From: Diphasiastrum complanatum
Lineage: Eukaryota; Streptophyta; Lycopodiopsida; Lycopodiales; Lycopodiaceae
Direction: 5' to 3'
Length of the DNA: 64,000 bases
Assembly: GCA_029204225.1 (NCBI GenBank)
Contig: CM055092.1
Location: 18,002,886-18,066,885 of the forward strand
The notes beneath the pieces are model-generated. The model was given only the letters and a program-made list of their open reading frames with translations. It did no database searches and was not told where the DNA came from. The position numbers and the translations under genes were made by a program. Shown here one piece after another: positions 55,641-64,000 of this stretch; position 1 is the stretch's first letter, and each line of letters starts with the position of its first letter.

Positions 55641-56480
55641 TCTAGGATCTTCTAGGTGTATCTGGACTGGTGAAGGTATAACCCACCTCCCTCATAGTCC
55701 CACATCTGGCTTCTCCCAGATCCACGATCTCAAAATGTTTTGAGATGTCAGTCTTTACTTCAGCAATTAGCTGCTCATTCCTGCAAAGTATCAGAGTGTC
55801 ATCCACATATACAGCCACGATGATGATGTGCCCATCTATAACTCTGACATTACATTGAAATCAACCAATAGAGGCTTGAATCCTGATGGTTACAGGGCTT
55901 GATCGTTTTTCTTGTACCATTGTCGGGTTGATTGTTTCAGACCGTTGATACTTCTATGCATTCTGCATGCATAGTCAGGAAGTGAATTCGAGACATATCC
56001 TAGGGGTTGATCCATATAGACCTCTTCGCCTAGTTCGCCATGCAAGAAGGCTGTCTTCACATCCAGAATGTGGATCCTGAGATCATAAGCTGTAGCATAT
56101 GCAAATAACAGATGTAGGGACGAATGTTTGACGACAAGAGAGAAGGTTTCAGAGTACTAATCCATATCTCTGAGAAAATCCCTTCGCTACCAACCTTGCC
56201 TTGTATTTCATCACATTCCATCCGGTCCGTATTTGCGCTTGAAAACCCATTTGCATTTGACAGTCTTGTACTTATGTGGTAATGGCTCCAACGTCCATAC
56301 TTGGTTCCTCCTCATGGACTACATCTCTTCGTTCATGGCTTGGATCCATCTGTCCTTGTTTGGACTTTCAATTGCTTCCTCGAAAGTTCGTGGTTCGCCA
56401 CTGAATCCGCAAAACTCTTCTGATATGGAAGCTGAGCTGCTTGGCACATATCTTACTGGCGTTCTTCGTGGTCTAGTCGA
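55641..56480 (-). pseudogene. copia A copy 3 reverse transcriptase
   Basis: Minus strand: linker and start near 56480-56220 with frameshifts, then IVAVYVDDTLILCRNEQLIA at about 55832-55773. This keeps the YVDD active site, unlike copy 2. EIVDLGE and HQSRYT-like sequence follow towards 55650. Breaks occur at about 56160 and 55900. Confidence 0.85.
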
Positions 56481-56779
56481 CCTTCTAGAAGATCTTCCTG
56501 GGACAGCAATGCCTTTGCCTTTGTCTGCTCTTCTCGGTCCGGAACCATCTTGGTTTACAGGTTCTGTAGCAGTAGGCTGCCTCTTGAATCTTTCTTCTTC
56601 AGATTCCTCATTCGAATGGGAAAAGACTCAAAAATCTTTGCTTTCGTGTTTGTCCTCTGCTCCCTCTATCACTTGTGGCAGGTCATAGGACTGTCTCTCC
56701 AGAACTTCATAGTTGACAGGATTGTCATTGGCCATTGTCCTCCTCTCATCAAATATGACAGCTCTCACTATTTTGACAA

Positions 56780-57900
56780 TGTACGTGTCTGGCATTTAGA
56801 CTCTGTAGTATGACAAATTGTTGTCATAACCTACAAAAAGTCTGTACTCAGCTTTCTCATCAAGCTTATTTTGAAGCTTATCTGGAATATGTGCATAAGT
56901 TACACAGCCAAAGATTCTAATGTGAGACAGGTTGGGCTTTCTACCCCACCATAGCTCGTGTGGTGTCATGTGAGAAACACTAGACTTGTCTCTCCTGTTC
57001 TGGATATATGCAGCTGTAGCTACTGCTTTAGCCCACATTACCCTTGGAGCCTTCGAGTAGGCCATCATAAATCTGGCTACTTCCATCAGGGTCTCGTTCT
57101 TTTTTTTTCCAACACCATTGTGTTGCGGTGTGCAGGTTGTAGTCTTTCTGTGAATGATGCCATGATCATTGCAGAAGTCAGTGAACGATTAGAAATGTAT
57201 TCGCCACCTCAATCCATCCTTATCTGCTTCACATTGCTTCATGTATATCTTTCAGCCCAATTCACATATTCTGTGAATTTGTCAAGTGCTTCAGATTTAT
57301 TCTGAATAAAGTACACTCTGGCAAATTTGCTATAATCAGCAATGAAGGTTATATAATTTTTTGAACCTCCTACTGAGATCACATTGAATGGTCCACAGAT
57401 GTCAGAATGCACTAACGCAAGATCTTAGACGTTCTGTAGGAGTCTTTTATGAATGGAGTGCGTGACATCTTGCTCTTCAAACATGCATCATAGGTGGTCG
57501 AACTGGTTGCATTCGAGATGCTAACCTCTGTTATCGCTCCATGATGCCTTGCTTGGTAAAGTGCCATTGAGTTTATGTGGCAAAGTCTTGTGTGTCACAG
57601 AGTGTCTTGCGAGTCATCATGAGTATGATGCACCTGATCAGCAGGTAGGCGTACCTTTAGATGATATAGGTTTCCTTTCCTTCTGCCTTGAGCGATCAAT
57701 GCTGGTACTTCTGTCAATCATGTTGCAAGCTTCGTCAGAAAACATCACACACATCCTTGCATCTGCTATTCTTGCTACAGAAAGCAAGTCTTCTGCAGTG
57801 TAGGCACAAACAGAACGTCTTCGAGTCGTCTGTCTCTGCCATTGGTGTTGAGTCATAGTTGAACCAATATCGTTCACTTGATGCTTAGATCCATCTCCAA
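56780..57900 (-). pseudogene. copia A copy 3 pre-integrase and integrase
   Basis: Pre-integrase near 57640-57450 includes the CDACLK-type and SRTPFIKDSY-type regions in shifted frames. The core from about 57420 to 57090 is frameshifted. The C-terminal core 57086-56796 reads MEVARFMMAYSKAPRVMWAK, TPHELWWGRKPNLSHIRIFG and DEKAEYRLFVGYDNNLSYY. Colinear with copy 2. Confidence 0.8.
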
Positions 57901-57949
57901 GAACTATGAATCTTGAAGGATCTACACTTCTGAAATCAGACATTATTCG

Positions 57950-59080
57950 TGTTCATGTCACAAAGTGTGAGGTGGCTCCTGAATCTAGGATCACCTCATG
58001 TGTGTCAGATGTTGATACTCCACACACATCTTCACAAATGTAGGCGATCGAACAGTTTTTGTTTGTTCTTTCTTCGCCCATTTTCGAGCTCTTGGGCTCC
58101 TCAACATAGGATCAACTATTACTGTTCTCCTGTCTGTTCTACGCTAATTTGTTTCTTGGGTTCTGGCGACAATCCACGGTTGCGTGACCTTCTTGTGGTA
58201 GTGAATACACTCAATCTTGGAATTGAGCCAGCATGTATCTACTGTATGTCTGTCTCTTTTGCATCTCATGCAAGTCTTCTTGTATGTACCTTGCTGCTTC
58301 GACCTCCCTTTGCTCTTCCAGTTGCTTTTGCTTGTTCCTTCTACTTGCTGATCACGATCTTGCCTCTGAATCGACTCCCTCTTATGCTTATATTGTTTCT
58401 TGGATTTTTCTTTGTTGTTGTAGAGGGCCTGGTCAGAGCCATCTTTGTGATCAAGATGTTCTCTAGCCACGCCTACCTCTCGAATCTTGACAATCGCCTT
58501 TTTGAGTTCATGGTAGGATCTTTAGAAAGCAGGGCCCTCGTGGTCTGGAATGATCTAGGTAAGGCTCTCAACAAGTACGTGAGCTACTTATTAGCTGACA
58601 CTGCATTCTCTGCTCCAGAGTTATGTAGTGATAGGAATAGGTCCTTCATCTTCCTTACGAAAGAAGTGAGGTCCTTCCCATCCCATTGTAAATTTGTCAG
58701 CTGATCTTCCAACATCATGATTTGACTTCTTGATTTCGTCTGAAATCTGGTGAGAAATGCATCCCACATCTCCTTATCTTTGGAGAGTGTAGCCAGGTCA
58801 AGTGCGAGACAATCTTCGATGGAAGATGATAACAAAAGCTACTTCCTTGTCATTTTTCTCCCTCCACTCGCATAGCTCCTTGTCCGATGTTGTAGGCATC
58901 TCTTCTATGCCATCCACCCAGGGGAATAAACCTTCGCCCTTGAGTATGAGTGATGTCTTAACTTTCTAGGCTAGAAAGTTAGATCCTGACAAATCAAGAA
59001 TTGTGCAGATGTTGCCCTGCATGCTGCTGATTGAACTCATTGCTTCTAAAGTCTATTCCCTCATTGATGGTTATTTGTTT
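57950..59080 (-). pseudogene. copia A copy 3 gag and protease
   Basis: Gag starts near 59040 with SSISSMQ and KVKTSLILKGEGLFPWVDG. Pieces include LTNLQWDGKDLTSFVRKMKD (about 58690-58640) and AREHLDHKDGSDQALYNNKE (58470-58410). The knuckle CMRCKRDRHTVDTC is at about 58275-58234. The protease motif ILDSGATSHFVT lies near 57990 with the catalytic Asp. Stops and shifts are present. Confidence 0.82.
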
Positions 59081-59146
59081 GAATGCTTGGCCTTCTGGCT
59101 CTGATAACTTCTTGGCTATGTCATATTATGACAAGATAGGTAGGAA

Positions 59147-59160
59147 GGCTCTGATACCAC
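59147..59160 (-). promoter_or_regulatory. Primer-binding site, copia A copy 3
   Basis: Minus strand reads GTGGTATCAGAGCC directly after the LTR: a perfect match to the common copia PBS complementary to the 3' end of initiator tRNA-Met. Confidence 0.9.
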
Positions 59161-59709
59161 TAATGAGGATGCAAAAAAATGTTTTTGCGGTCAAGAAACA
59201 GTCGCGAAAGCGAAGCAACCACGATTCAACATGTTTCGAATGGAGTTCAGATGTGGTCGCTAGACACTGCTAGCTGAATCACTCCTACAGTCCACTGATC
59301 TACATTTATAAATTAATGTAGCGTTCAACAAATTCAACCATTGTGCGAAATTGAAATGAATGGGAGAATCAGACACACGAATAACAGCAAACACATTTGC
59401 ATTCAAGATCATACAATCTAAAAGAAGACATGTGCACAATGGCTACAAGATCATCTATTGATTTTCTTTGATTCTTCAAGCACTTCATGCATATCCACAT
59501 AGTGCGTTGGCATGAGAAAAATACAATTCTCTCATGAGTGTATGTCTCGCTTAGTAGTGGACTTGTGGATCACTATGGATCCTGATCACAGAACTCGTCT
59601 CGCACGCAGACGGACTTCTTGTCTGTATTTTGTCTTGATCGCTTACTAGCATTAGACTACTACATCTGTGTATGTTTTGTCAAGTGTCAAGTGTCATCCA
59701 ATAAGTATA
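59161..59709 (-). repeat. 5' LTR of copia A copy 3 (outer end lost)
   Basis: Matches the copy 1 LTR from its inner end to the phrase CATCCAATAAGTATA, where it stops at 59709. About 125 bp of the outer end are missing. The next base belongs to RT of copy 4, so this is a rearrangement joint, not an insertion border. Confidence 0.8.
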
Positions 59710-60130
59710 AAATCCCTTCGCTACCAACCATGCCTTGTATTTTGTCACATTCCCATCTAGTCCGTATTTGAGCTTGAAAACCCATTTGTATTTGACAATC
59801 TTGCACTTATATGGTAATGGCTCCAATGTGCATACCTGGTTCCTCCTCATGGACTCAATTTCTTCGTTTATGGCTTGGATCCATCTGTCCTTTTCTGGAC
59901 TTTCAATTGCTTCCTCAAAAGTCTGTGATTCGTCACTGAATCCGCAGAACTCTTCTGATATGGAAGCTAAGTTGCCTGGCACATATCTTACTGGTGCTCT
60001 TCGTGGTCTAGTCAATCTTCTAGGAGATCCTCTTGGGACAACAATGACTTTGCCTTTGTCTGCTGTGCTCAGTCCGGAACCATCTTGGTTTACAGGAACT
60101 GTAGTAGTAGGCTGTCTCTTGAATCTTTCT
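59710..60130 (-). pseudogene. copia A copy 4 RT N-terminal part
   Basis: An open frame of about 100 codons reads TRPRRAPVRYVPGNLASISE, FEEAIESPEKDRWIQAINEE, CTLEPLPYKCKIVKYKWVFK and TKYKAWLVAKGF. It then runs into LTR sequence of copy 3. This is the best-preserved RT start of the family in the window. Confidence 0.88.
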
Positions 60131-60299
60131 TCTTTAGATTATTCACTCGAATGGGAAACGACTCAAAAGTCTTTGTTTTTGTGTCTGTCCTCTGCAGCCT
60201 CTGTCACTTGTGGCAGGTCATAAGGCTGTCTCTCCAAAACTTCATAGCTGACATGATTGTCATTGGCCATTGTCCTGCTGTTATCAAATCTGACATCTC

Positions 60300-61400
60300 T
60301 CACTATTTTCACAATGTTCGTGTCTAGCATGTAGACTCTGTAGTATGACAAATTGTTGTCATAAACTACCAGAAATCTCTACTCAGCTTTCTCATCAAGC
60401 TTCTCTTGAAGGTTATCTGGAATATGTGCATAAGCTACATAGCCAAAGATTCAGACATGAGATAGGTTGGGCTTTCTACCCCACCATAGTTCGTGTGGTG
60501 TTGTGTGAAGAACACCAGACTTGTCTATTCTATTCTGGATGTATGCAGCTGTAGGTACTGCTTCAGCCCACATTACCCTTGAAGCCTTCGAGTAGGCCAT
60601 CATACATCTGGCTGTTTCCATCAGGGTCCCGTTCTTTCTTTCTGCAACACCATTGTGCTGCGGTGTGTAGGCTGCAGTCCTTCTATGAATGATGCCATGA
60701 TCATTGCAAAAGTCAGTGAAATGATTCGAGATGTATTCGCCACCTCAATCTATCCTTATCTGCTTCACTTTGCTGCATGTACATCTTTTAGCCCAATTCA
60801 CATATTCTATGAATTTGTCAAGTGCTTCAGATTTATTCTGAATAAAGTACACTCTGGCAAATTTGCTATAATCATCAATGAAGGTTAAATAATATTTTGA
60901 ACCTCCTATTGAGATCACATTGAATGGTCCGCAGATGTCAGAATGCACTGATGCCAGAATCTTAGTTGTTCTGTAGGAGTCTTTGATGAATGGAGTGCGT
61001 GACATCTTGCCCTTCAAACATGCATCACAGGTGGTCGAACTGGTTGCATTTGAGATGCTAACCTCTATTATCGCTCCATGGTGGCTTGCTTGGTAAAGTG
61101 CCATTGAGTTTATGTGGCAGAGTCTTCTGTGCCACAGAGTGTCTGGCGAGTCATCATGAGTCTGATGCACCTAATCTGCAGGTAGGCGTACCTTTAGATG
61201 ATATAGGTTTTCTTTCCTTCTGCTTTGAGCGATCAATGCTGGTACTGGCGTCAATCACGTTGCAAGCTTTGTCAGAAAATGTCACACACATCCTTGCATC
61301 TGCTAATCTTGCTACAGAAAGCAAGTCTTGCTGCAGTATAGGCACGAACAGAATGTCTTTGAGTCATCTGTCTCTACCGTTGGTGTTGAGCTAGAGTGAA
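60300..61400 (-). pseudogene. copia A copy 4 pre-integrase and integrase
   Basis: The 141-codon frame 61170-60745 reads DTLWHRRLCHINSMALYQAS, CDACLKGKMSRTPFIKDSYR, SVHSDICGPFNVISIGG and YYLTFIDDYSKFARVYFIQN, including the H-C-C zinc-binding residues and first Asp. After a stop, the catalytic-Glu region lies near 60650 (PQHNGVAERK-type). Colinear with copy 2. Confidence 0.88.
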
Positions 61401-61699
61401 CGAATATCGCTCACTTGATGTTTATATCCATCTCGAAGAACTATGAATCTTGAAGGATCTGCGCTTCTGAAATCAGACATTATTCGTCTTGATGTTACAA
61501 AGTGTGAGGTGGCTCCTGAACCTAGGATCACCTCATGTGTGTCAGATGTTGATATTGTACACACGTCTTCATAGATGTAGGTGGTTGAACAGTTTCTGTT
61601 TGTTCTTTCTTTGCTGATTTTCGAGCTCTTGGGCTCCTTGACATAGGATCAACTGTTACTCTTCTCCTATCTATTCTGTGCTGATTTGTTTCTTGGGTT

Positions 61700-62205
61700 C
61701 TAGCGGCAATCCACAACTAAGTGACCCTCCTTGTGGTAGTGAATACGCTCAATCTTGGGATTGAGCCAACATGTATCTAGAGTATGTCTGTCTCTTCTGC
61801 ATCTCATGCAAGTCTTCTTGTTTGCACCTTGCTGCTTCGACCTCCCTTTGCTCTTCCAGTTGCTTTTGCTTGTTTCTTTGGCTTGTTGATCACGATCCTG
61901 CCTTTGATTCGACTCCCTCTTAGACTTAGATTATTTCTTGGATTTTTCTTTTTGCCATAGAGGGCCTGGTCAGAGCCATCCTTGTGATCAAGATGTTCTC
62001 TGGCCTCGACTTCCTCTCGAATCTCGACAATCACATTTTCGAGGTTCATGGTAGGATCTTTCGCGAGCAGGGTCCTTGTGGTCTGGAATGATCTAGGTAA
62101 GGCTCTCAACTGGTACGTGAGCTGCTTCTCAGCTGACACTGCATTCTCTGCTCCAGATTATGTAGTGATAGGAATAGATCCTTCATCTTCCTTACGAAAG
62201 AAAAA
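61700..62205 (-). pseudogene. copia A copy 4 gag (partial)
   Basis: Reads EKQLTYQLRALPRSFQTTRT, MNLENVIVEIREEVEAREHL and HKDGSDQALYGKKKNPRNN. The CCHC knuckle region follows near 61810. The N-terminal half is missing because the copy is cut at 62205. Confidence 0.85.
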
Positions 62206-62207
62206 TA

Positions 62208-62654
62208 TATTTTAAGTTGGTTCACAACCATTATGGAGGAAAGGTGAGACATTTATAGTCAGCAATAACGGTGATGTTTGTATTGTATTTCTTGCCAATT
62301 TTTTTCAAGTTTATTATTTGATGATATTCTACTGCTGGCATTTGAAAATCTCAAAATGTAACTCTTGTGCATAAGATCATAAAAAATGATGATGATCTTC
62401 TAGCATTCTGACCACATGCAGACTGGAAAGGTAGTCTTATCATCTGACAAAACCTATGATTGCTAATGTGTATTCACATAACTACGACTCATTCCCATCA
62501 AAATACATGAAATCCAATGAGACATATGATACCTTATCACGAACCTGAATAATTTATATTTGATTGCTCTCTAGCTCTACTCCATGTATCAACATAATAC
62601 ATATTGGACCAAACAAAAATAATTTTTTGTTTGATGAGTAAATAGGAAAAGAAG
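62208..62654. repeat. Repeat R1, copy 3 (partial, reverse orientation)
   Basis: Reverse complement of about 3216-3680 of copy 1. It is cut on the left by copia A copy 4 and interrupted on the right at 62655 by the family-B LTR. The remaining R1 part would lie beyond the window end. Confidence 0.8.
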
Positions 62655-62907
62655 TGTTAGCATGTGTGACCAAAACACAGCCTACGGATGTCAGAGGTGG
62701 CAGAGGTTGATATGTTTAGGAAATTGGCTCCATATGCAGGATTCTAAAAGATTACGGGTTTTTCTCTTGTGTGTTAGTCCAGCATGGCAATCCATGCAAC
62801 CATTTTCTTGGCATGTACGCTCCCTTTCTATGTTATATAAGCACTCTACATTGGCTATCGCCTGCTCTCTCTTGGTTTTCCAGCAAGTGTTGTGAGATAA
62901 CCCAACA
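62655..62907 (+). repeat. 5' LTR of copia family B
   Basis: 253 bp, TGTTAGC...AACCCAACA. It is the same LTR as the solo copy at 2906-3215, which is in the opposite orientation and longer through a GA-rich stretch. Confidence 0.88.
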
Positions 62908-62909
62908 AA

Positions 62910-62923
62910 GGTTATGGGCCCAC
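62910..62923 (+). promoter_or_regulatory. Unusual primer-binding site matching the tRNA-iMet anticodon region
   Basis: GGTTATGGGCCCAC, two bases after the LTR, is complementary to GTGGGCCCATAACC. This is the anticodon stem-loop of plant initiator tRNA-Met, not its 3' end. Such internal complementarity is known from Drosophila copia and yeast Ty5, which prime from a cleaved half-tRNA. The tRNA sequence is from memory. Confidence 0.7.
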
Positions 62924-63089
62924 GCACATTCATCTTTTTGTGATTTCGATTTTCTCTCTTCTGCTGTCCAGCGATGACACCACCAATAGAGATTTGGGAT
63001 ACAACATGCTTGCAATACTCCTCTTGTCTTCCTCTCATCTACTAACGTTCTCTCATCCCTTTGACAGATATCTCTGAGGCACTATTTTG

Positions 63090-63860
63090 AAGATGGCATC
63101 AGTTGCTCAATGCCAAGCCATAGAGAAGTTCAATGGAGAGAACTTCCATCTATGGAAGCTGAAGATGGAGATGGTGCTGCATGATCGTGATCTGTGGGAG
63201 ATTTTTTTAGGAGAGAAACAAAAGCCAGAAGATCCTCAAGGAAGAGCAGCATGGGCAAAGGAAGATAACAAAGCCAAGGCCATCCTCCTCCTGAGCATTA
63301 ATGACACTGAATTAATGCATGTCTATTCTGCAGAGACAGCAAAGCAAATCTGGGATTTGCTGGAGGAGATGTACCAATCATCTTCCATAAGCAGCAAGTT
63401 GCATATGAGAAGGAGTATCACAATGCTAAAGATGTCAGAAAACGACTCTATGAGTGAACATTTCCAAAAGCTGCAAACCATCATAGAGAAACTTGCTACC
63501 ATCCAATGCAAGATTGATGAAGATGAGAAGATAGTTCTACTTCTTAATAGTTTTCCAAAATCCTATGCATCTCTGGCCTCTATTCTTGTTTGCACACCAG
63601 GAATGACAAGCATTCAAGCTGTCAAATCACTCCTCTTGCAAGAAGAACTGCGCAAGAAAGATGCAAACATGGGAACTAGTGGGAGTAGTGAACTTGCTCT
63701 CTTCTCAAAGGGAAGCAGAAGCATGGCAGATAAGGAGAAATGCACATATTGTGGCAAACTTGGCCACAATCCAAAGAAATGTTGGAAAAAGGCCTATGAA
63801 GATGCCCAATCATATGAAGCTCATTTGGTTCAAGAAGAAGAAAAAACAATAGCATTATGA
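63090..63860 (+). CDS. copia family B gag (intact)
   Basis: An uninterrupted frame of 256 codons; ATG codons stand at 63090 (MKMASV from just before) and 63093 (MASVAQCQAIEKF). The reading includes NFHLWKLKMEMVLHDRDLWE, LLSINDTELMHVYSAETAKQ, LEEMYQSSSISSKLHMRRSI and IVLLLNSFPKSYASL, the UBN2-type copia gag. The C-terminal knuckle CTYCGKLGHNPKKC (CX2CX4HX4C) binds the RNA genome. It ends KTIAL with TGA at 63858-63860. Pol would follow by frameshift or splicing, or after a deletion; no pol motif is seen in the last 140 bases. It is the only undamaged transposon gene apart from the SET-like ORF. Confidence 0.9.
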   Translation, partial: KMASVAQCQAIEKFNGENFHLWKLKMEMVLHDRDLWEIFLGEKQKPEDPQGRAAWAKEDNKAKAILLLSINDTELMHVYSAETAKQIWDLLEEMYQSSSISSKLHMRRSITMLKMSENDSMSEHFQKLQTIIEKLATIQCKIDEDEKIVLLLNSFPKSYASLASILVCTPGMTSIQAVKSLLLQEELRKKDANMGTSGSSELALFSKGSRSMADKEKCTYCGKLGHNPKKCWKKAYEDAQSYEAHLVQEEEKTIAL

Positions 63861-64000
63861 TCTAGATTATCAATGTAGAACAAAGGCATGTGAATGTAGG
63901 AGTGCAAGAGAGGAAGCTTAGTGCATTAAAAATGATGACTTGAAGTTTTAATTGTACTTGTAGAGCATTTATGTGTGGGAGGTTCTAAGAGTGATAAAGC

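Larger units (their letters stand above)
54670..59709 (-). mobile_element. Ty1/copia retrotransposon, family A, copy 3 (minus strand)
   Basis: The most complete family-A copy. On the minus strand it has 5' LTR (59709-59161, outer end missing), PBS (59160-59147), gag (about 59080-58080), protease (about 58010), pre-integrase/integrase (57900-56780), RT (about 56480-55640), RNase H and tail (55630-54690). The 3' LTR is missing; the element meets the CACTA element at about 54660. Confidence 0.9.
59710..62207 (-). mobile_element. Ty1/copia retrotransposon, family A, copy 4 (minus strand, both ends lost)
   Basis: On the minus strand: partial gag (62205 to about 61700), protease region (about 61560-61480), pre-integrase and integrase (61400-60400) and the start of RT (to 59710). 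It is truncated in gag at FVRK on the right, where R1 sequence begins, and in RT at VAKGF on the left. Confidence 0.88.
62655..64000 (+). mobile_element. Ty1/copia retrotransposon, family B (5' part, runs off the window)
   Basis: LTR 62655-62907 (TGTTAGCATG...CCCAACA, 253 bp), PBS-like site 62910-62923, leader with a (CT)-rich stretch, and intact gag 63090-63860. The left flank AGAAG (62650-62654) is the expected 5-bp target duplication; its partner would be beyond the window. The insertion lies at the same R1 site as the solo LTR of copy 1. Confidence 0.85.

Noticed and set aside
59710-62207. copia copy 3 inserted into copy 4
   Set aside because: The LTR at the joint is truncated and the rest of copy 4 does not reappear on the other side, so it is a rearrangement joint.

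Overview
The window looks like nuclear DNA of a land plant with a large, transposon-dense genome. It has spliced genes with GT-AG introns, an alpha-expansin and a brassinosteroid-type (CYP85-clan) cytochrome P450, plant Ty1/copia and Ty3/gypsy LTR retrotransposons, CACTA (En/Spm) DNA transposons, long (GA)n microsatellites and degenerate telomere-like repeats. The species cannot be named from the sequence. No intact host gene was found: both recognisable host genes are broken pseudogenes, and nearly all other coding sequence is decayed transposon.

Layout. 1-2.7 kb: a gypsy integrase scrap, then an alpha-expansin whose exons 1-2 lie on the minus strand and exon 3 on the plus strand. 2.8-4.2 kb: repeat R1 with a 310-bp solo LTR and target duplications. 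4.65-9.2 kb: minus-strand copia element (family A, copy 1). 9.2-10.03 kb: C-terminal exons of a P450. 10.05-22.74 kb: a gypsy array consisting of a truncated 3' end (long extra ORF), a shared LTR, PBS, gag, an internally inverted gag segment, a damaged integrase, the long extra ORF again and the 3' LTR. 22.7-26.4 kb: no recognisable genes, with microsatellites and a telomere-like tract. 26.4-27.5 kb: copia integrase remnant. 27.6-30.3 kb: a small CACTA-like element with palindromic subterminal repeats. 31.4-35.3 kb: a CACTA transposase gene that also carries a PR/SET-like domain. 35.3-36.5 kb: second R1 copy. 36.5-36.9 kb: tandem repeat. 37.24-38.25 kb: a fragment of the family-A LTR, then the N-terminal-side exons of the same P450 on the minus strand. 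40.1-41.7 kb: copia family C remnant. 42.2-43.3 kb: degenerate satellite-like repeats. 43.8-44.9 kb: unknown two-exon gene remnant. 45.4-48.66 kb: copia A copy 2 (plus strand). 48.66-54.65 kb: CACTA element with TNP2, DUF4218 and DUF4216-type regions, a second ORF and subterminal repeats. 54.66-59.7 kb: copia A copy 3 (minus). 59.7-62.2 kb: copia A copy 4 (minus). 62.2 kb to the end: third R1 copy carrying a different copia (family B) with an LTR, an unusual primer-binding site and an intact gag.

The best-supported reconstruction is an inversion of about 28.3 kb (9198-37510). Turning this block round rejoins a P450 exon in frame and also rejoins both pieces of a family-A copia LTR, with only about 9 bp missing from the LTR. 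Other points of interest are a PR/SET-like domain inside a CACTA transposase locus, a gypsy lineage with an extra 3' ORF of roughly 950 codons, and a copia element whose PBS matches the anticodon region of initiator tRNA-Met, so it may use a half-tRNA primer. All coordinates were read by eye, and family names rest on motifs rather than searches.
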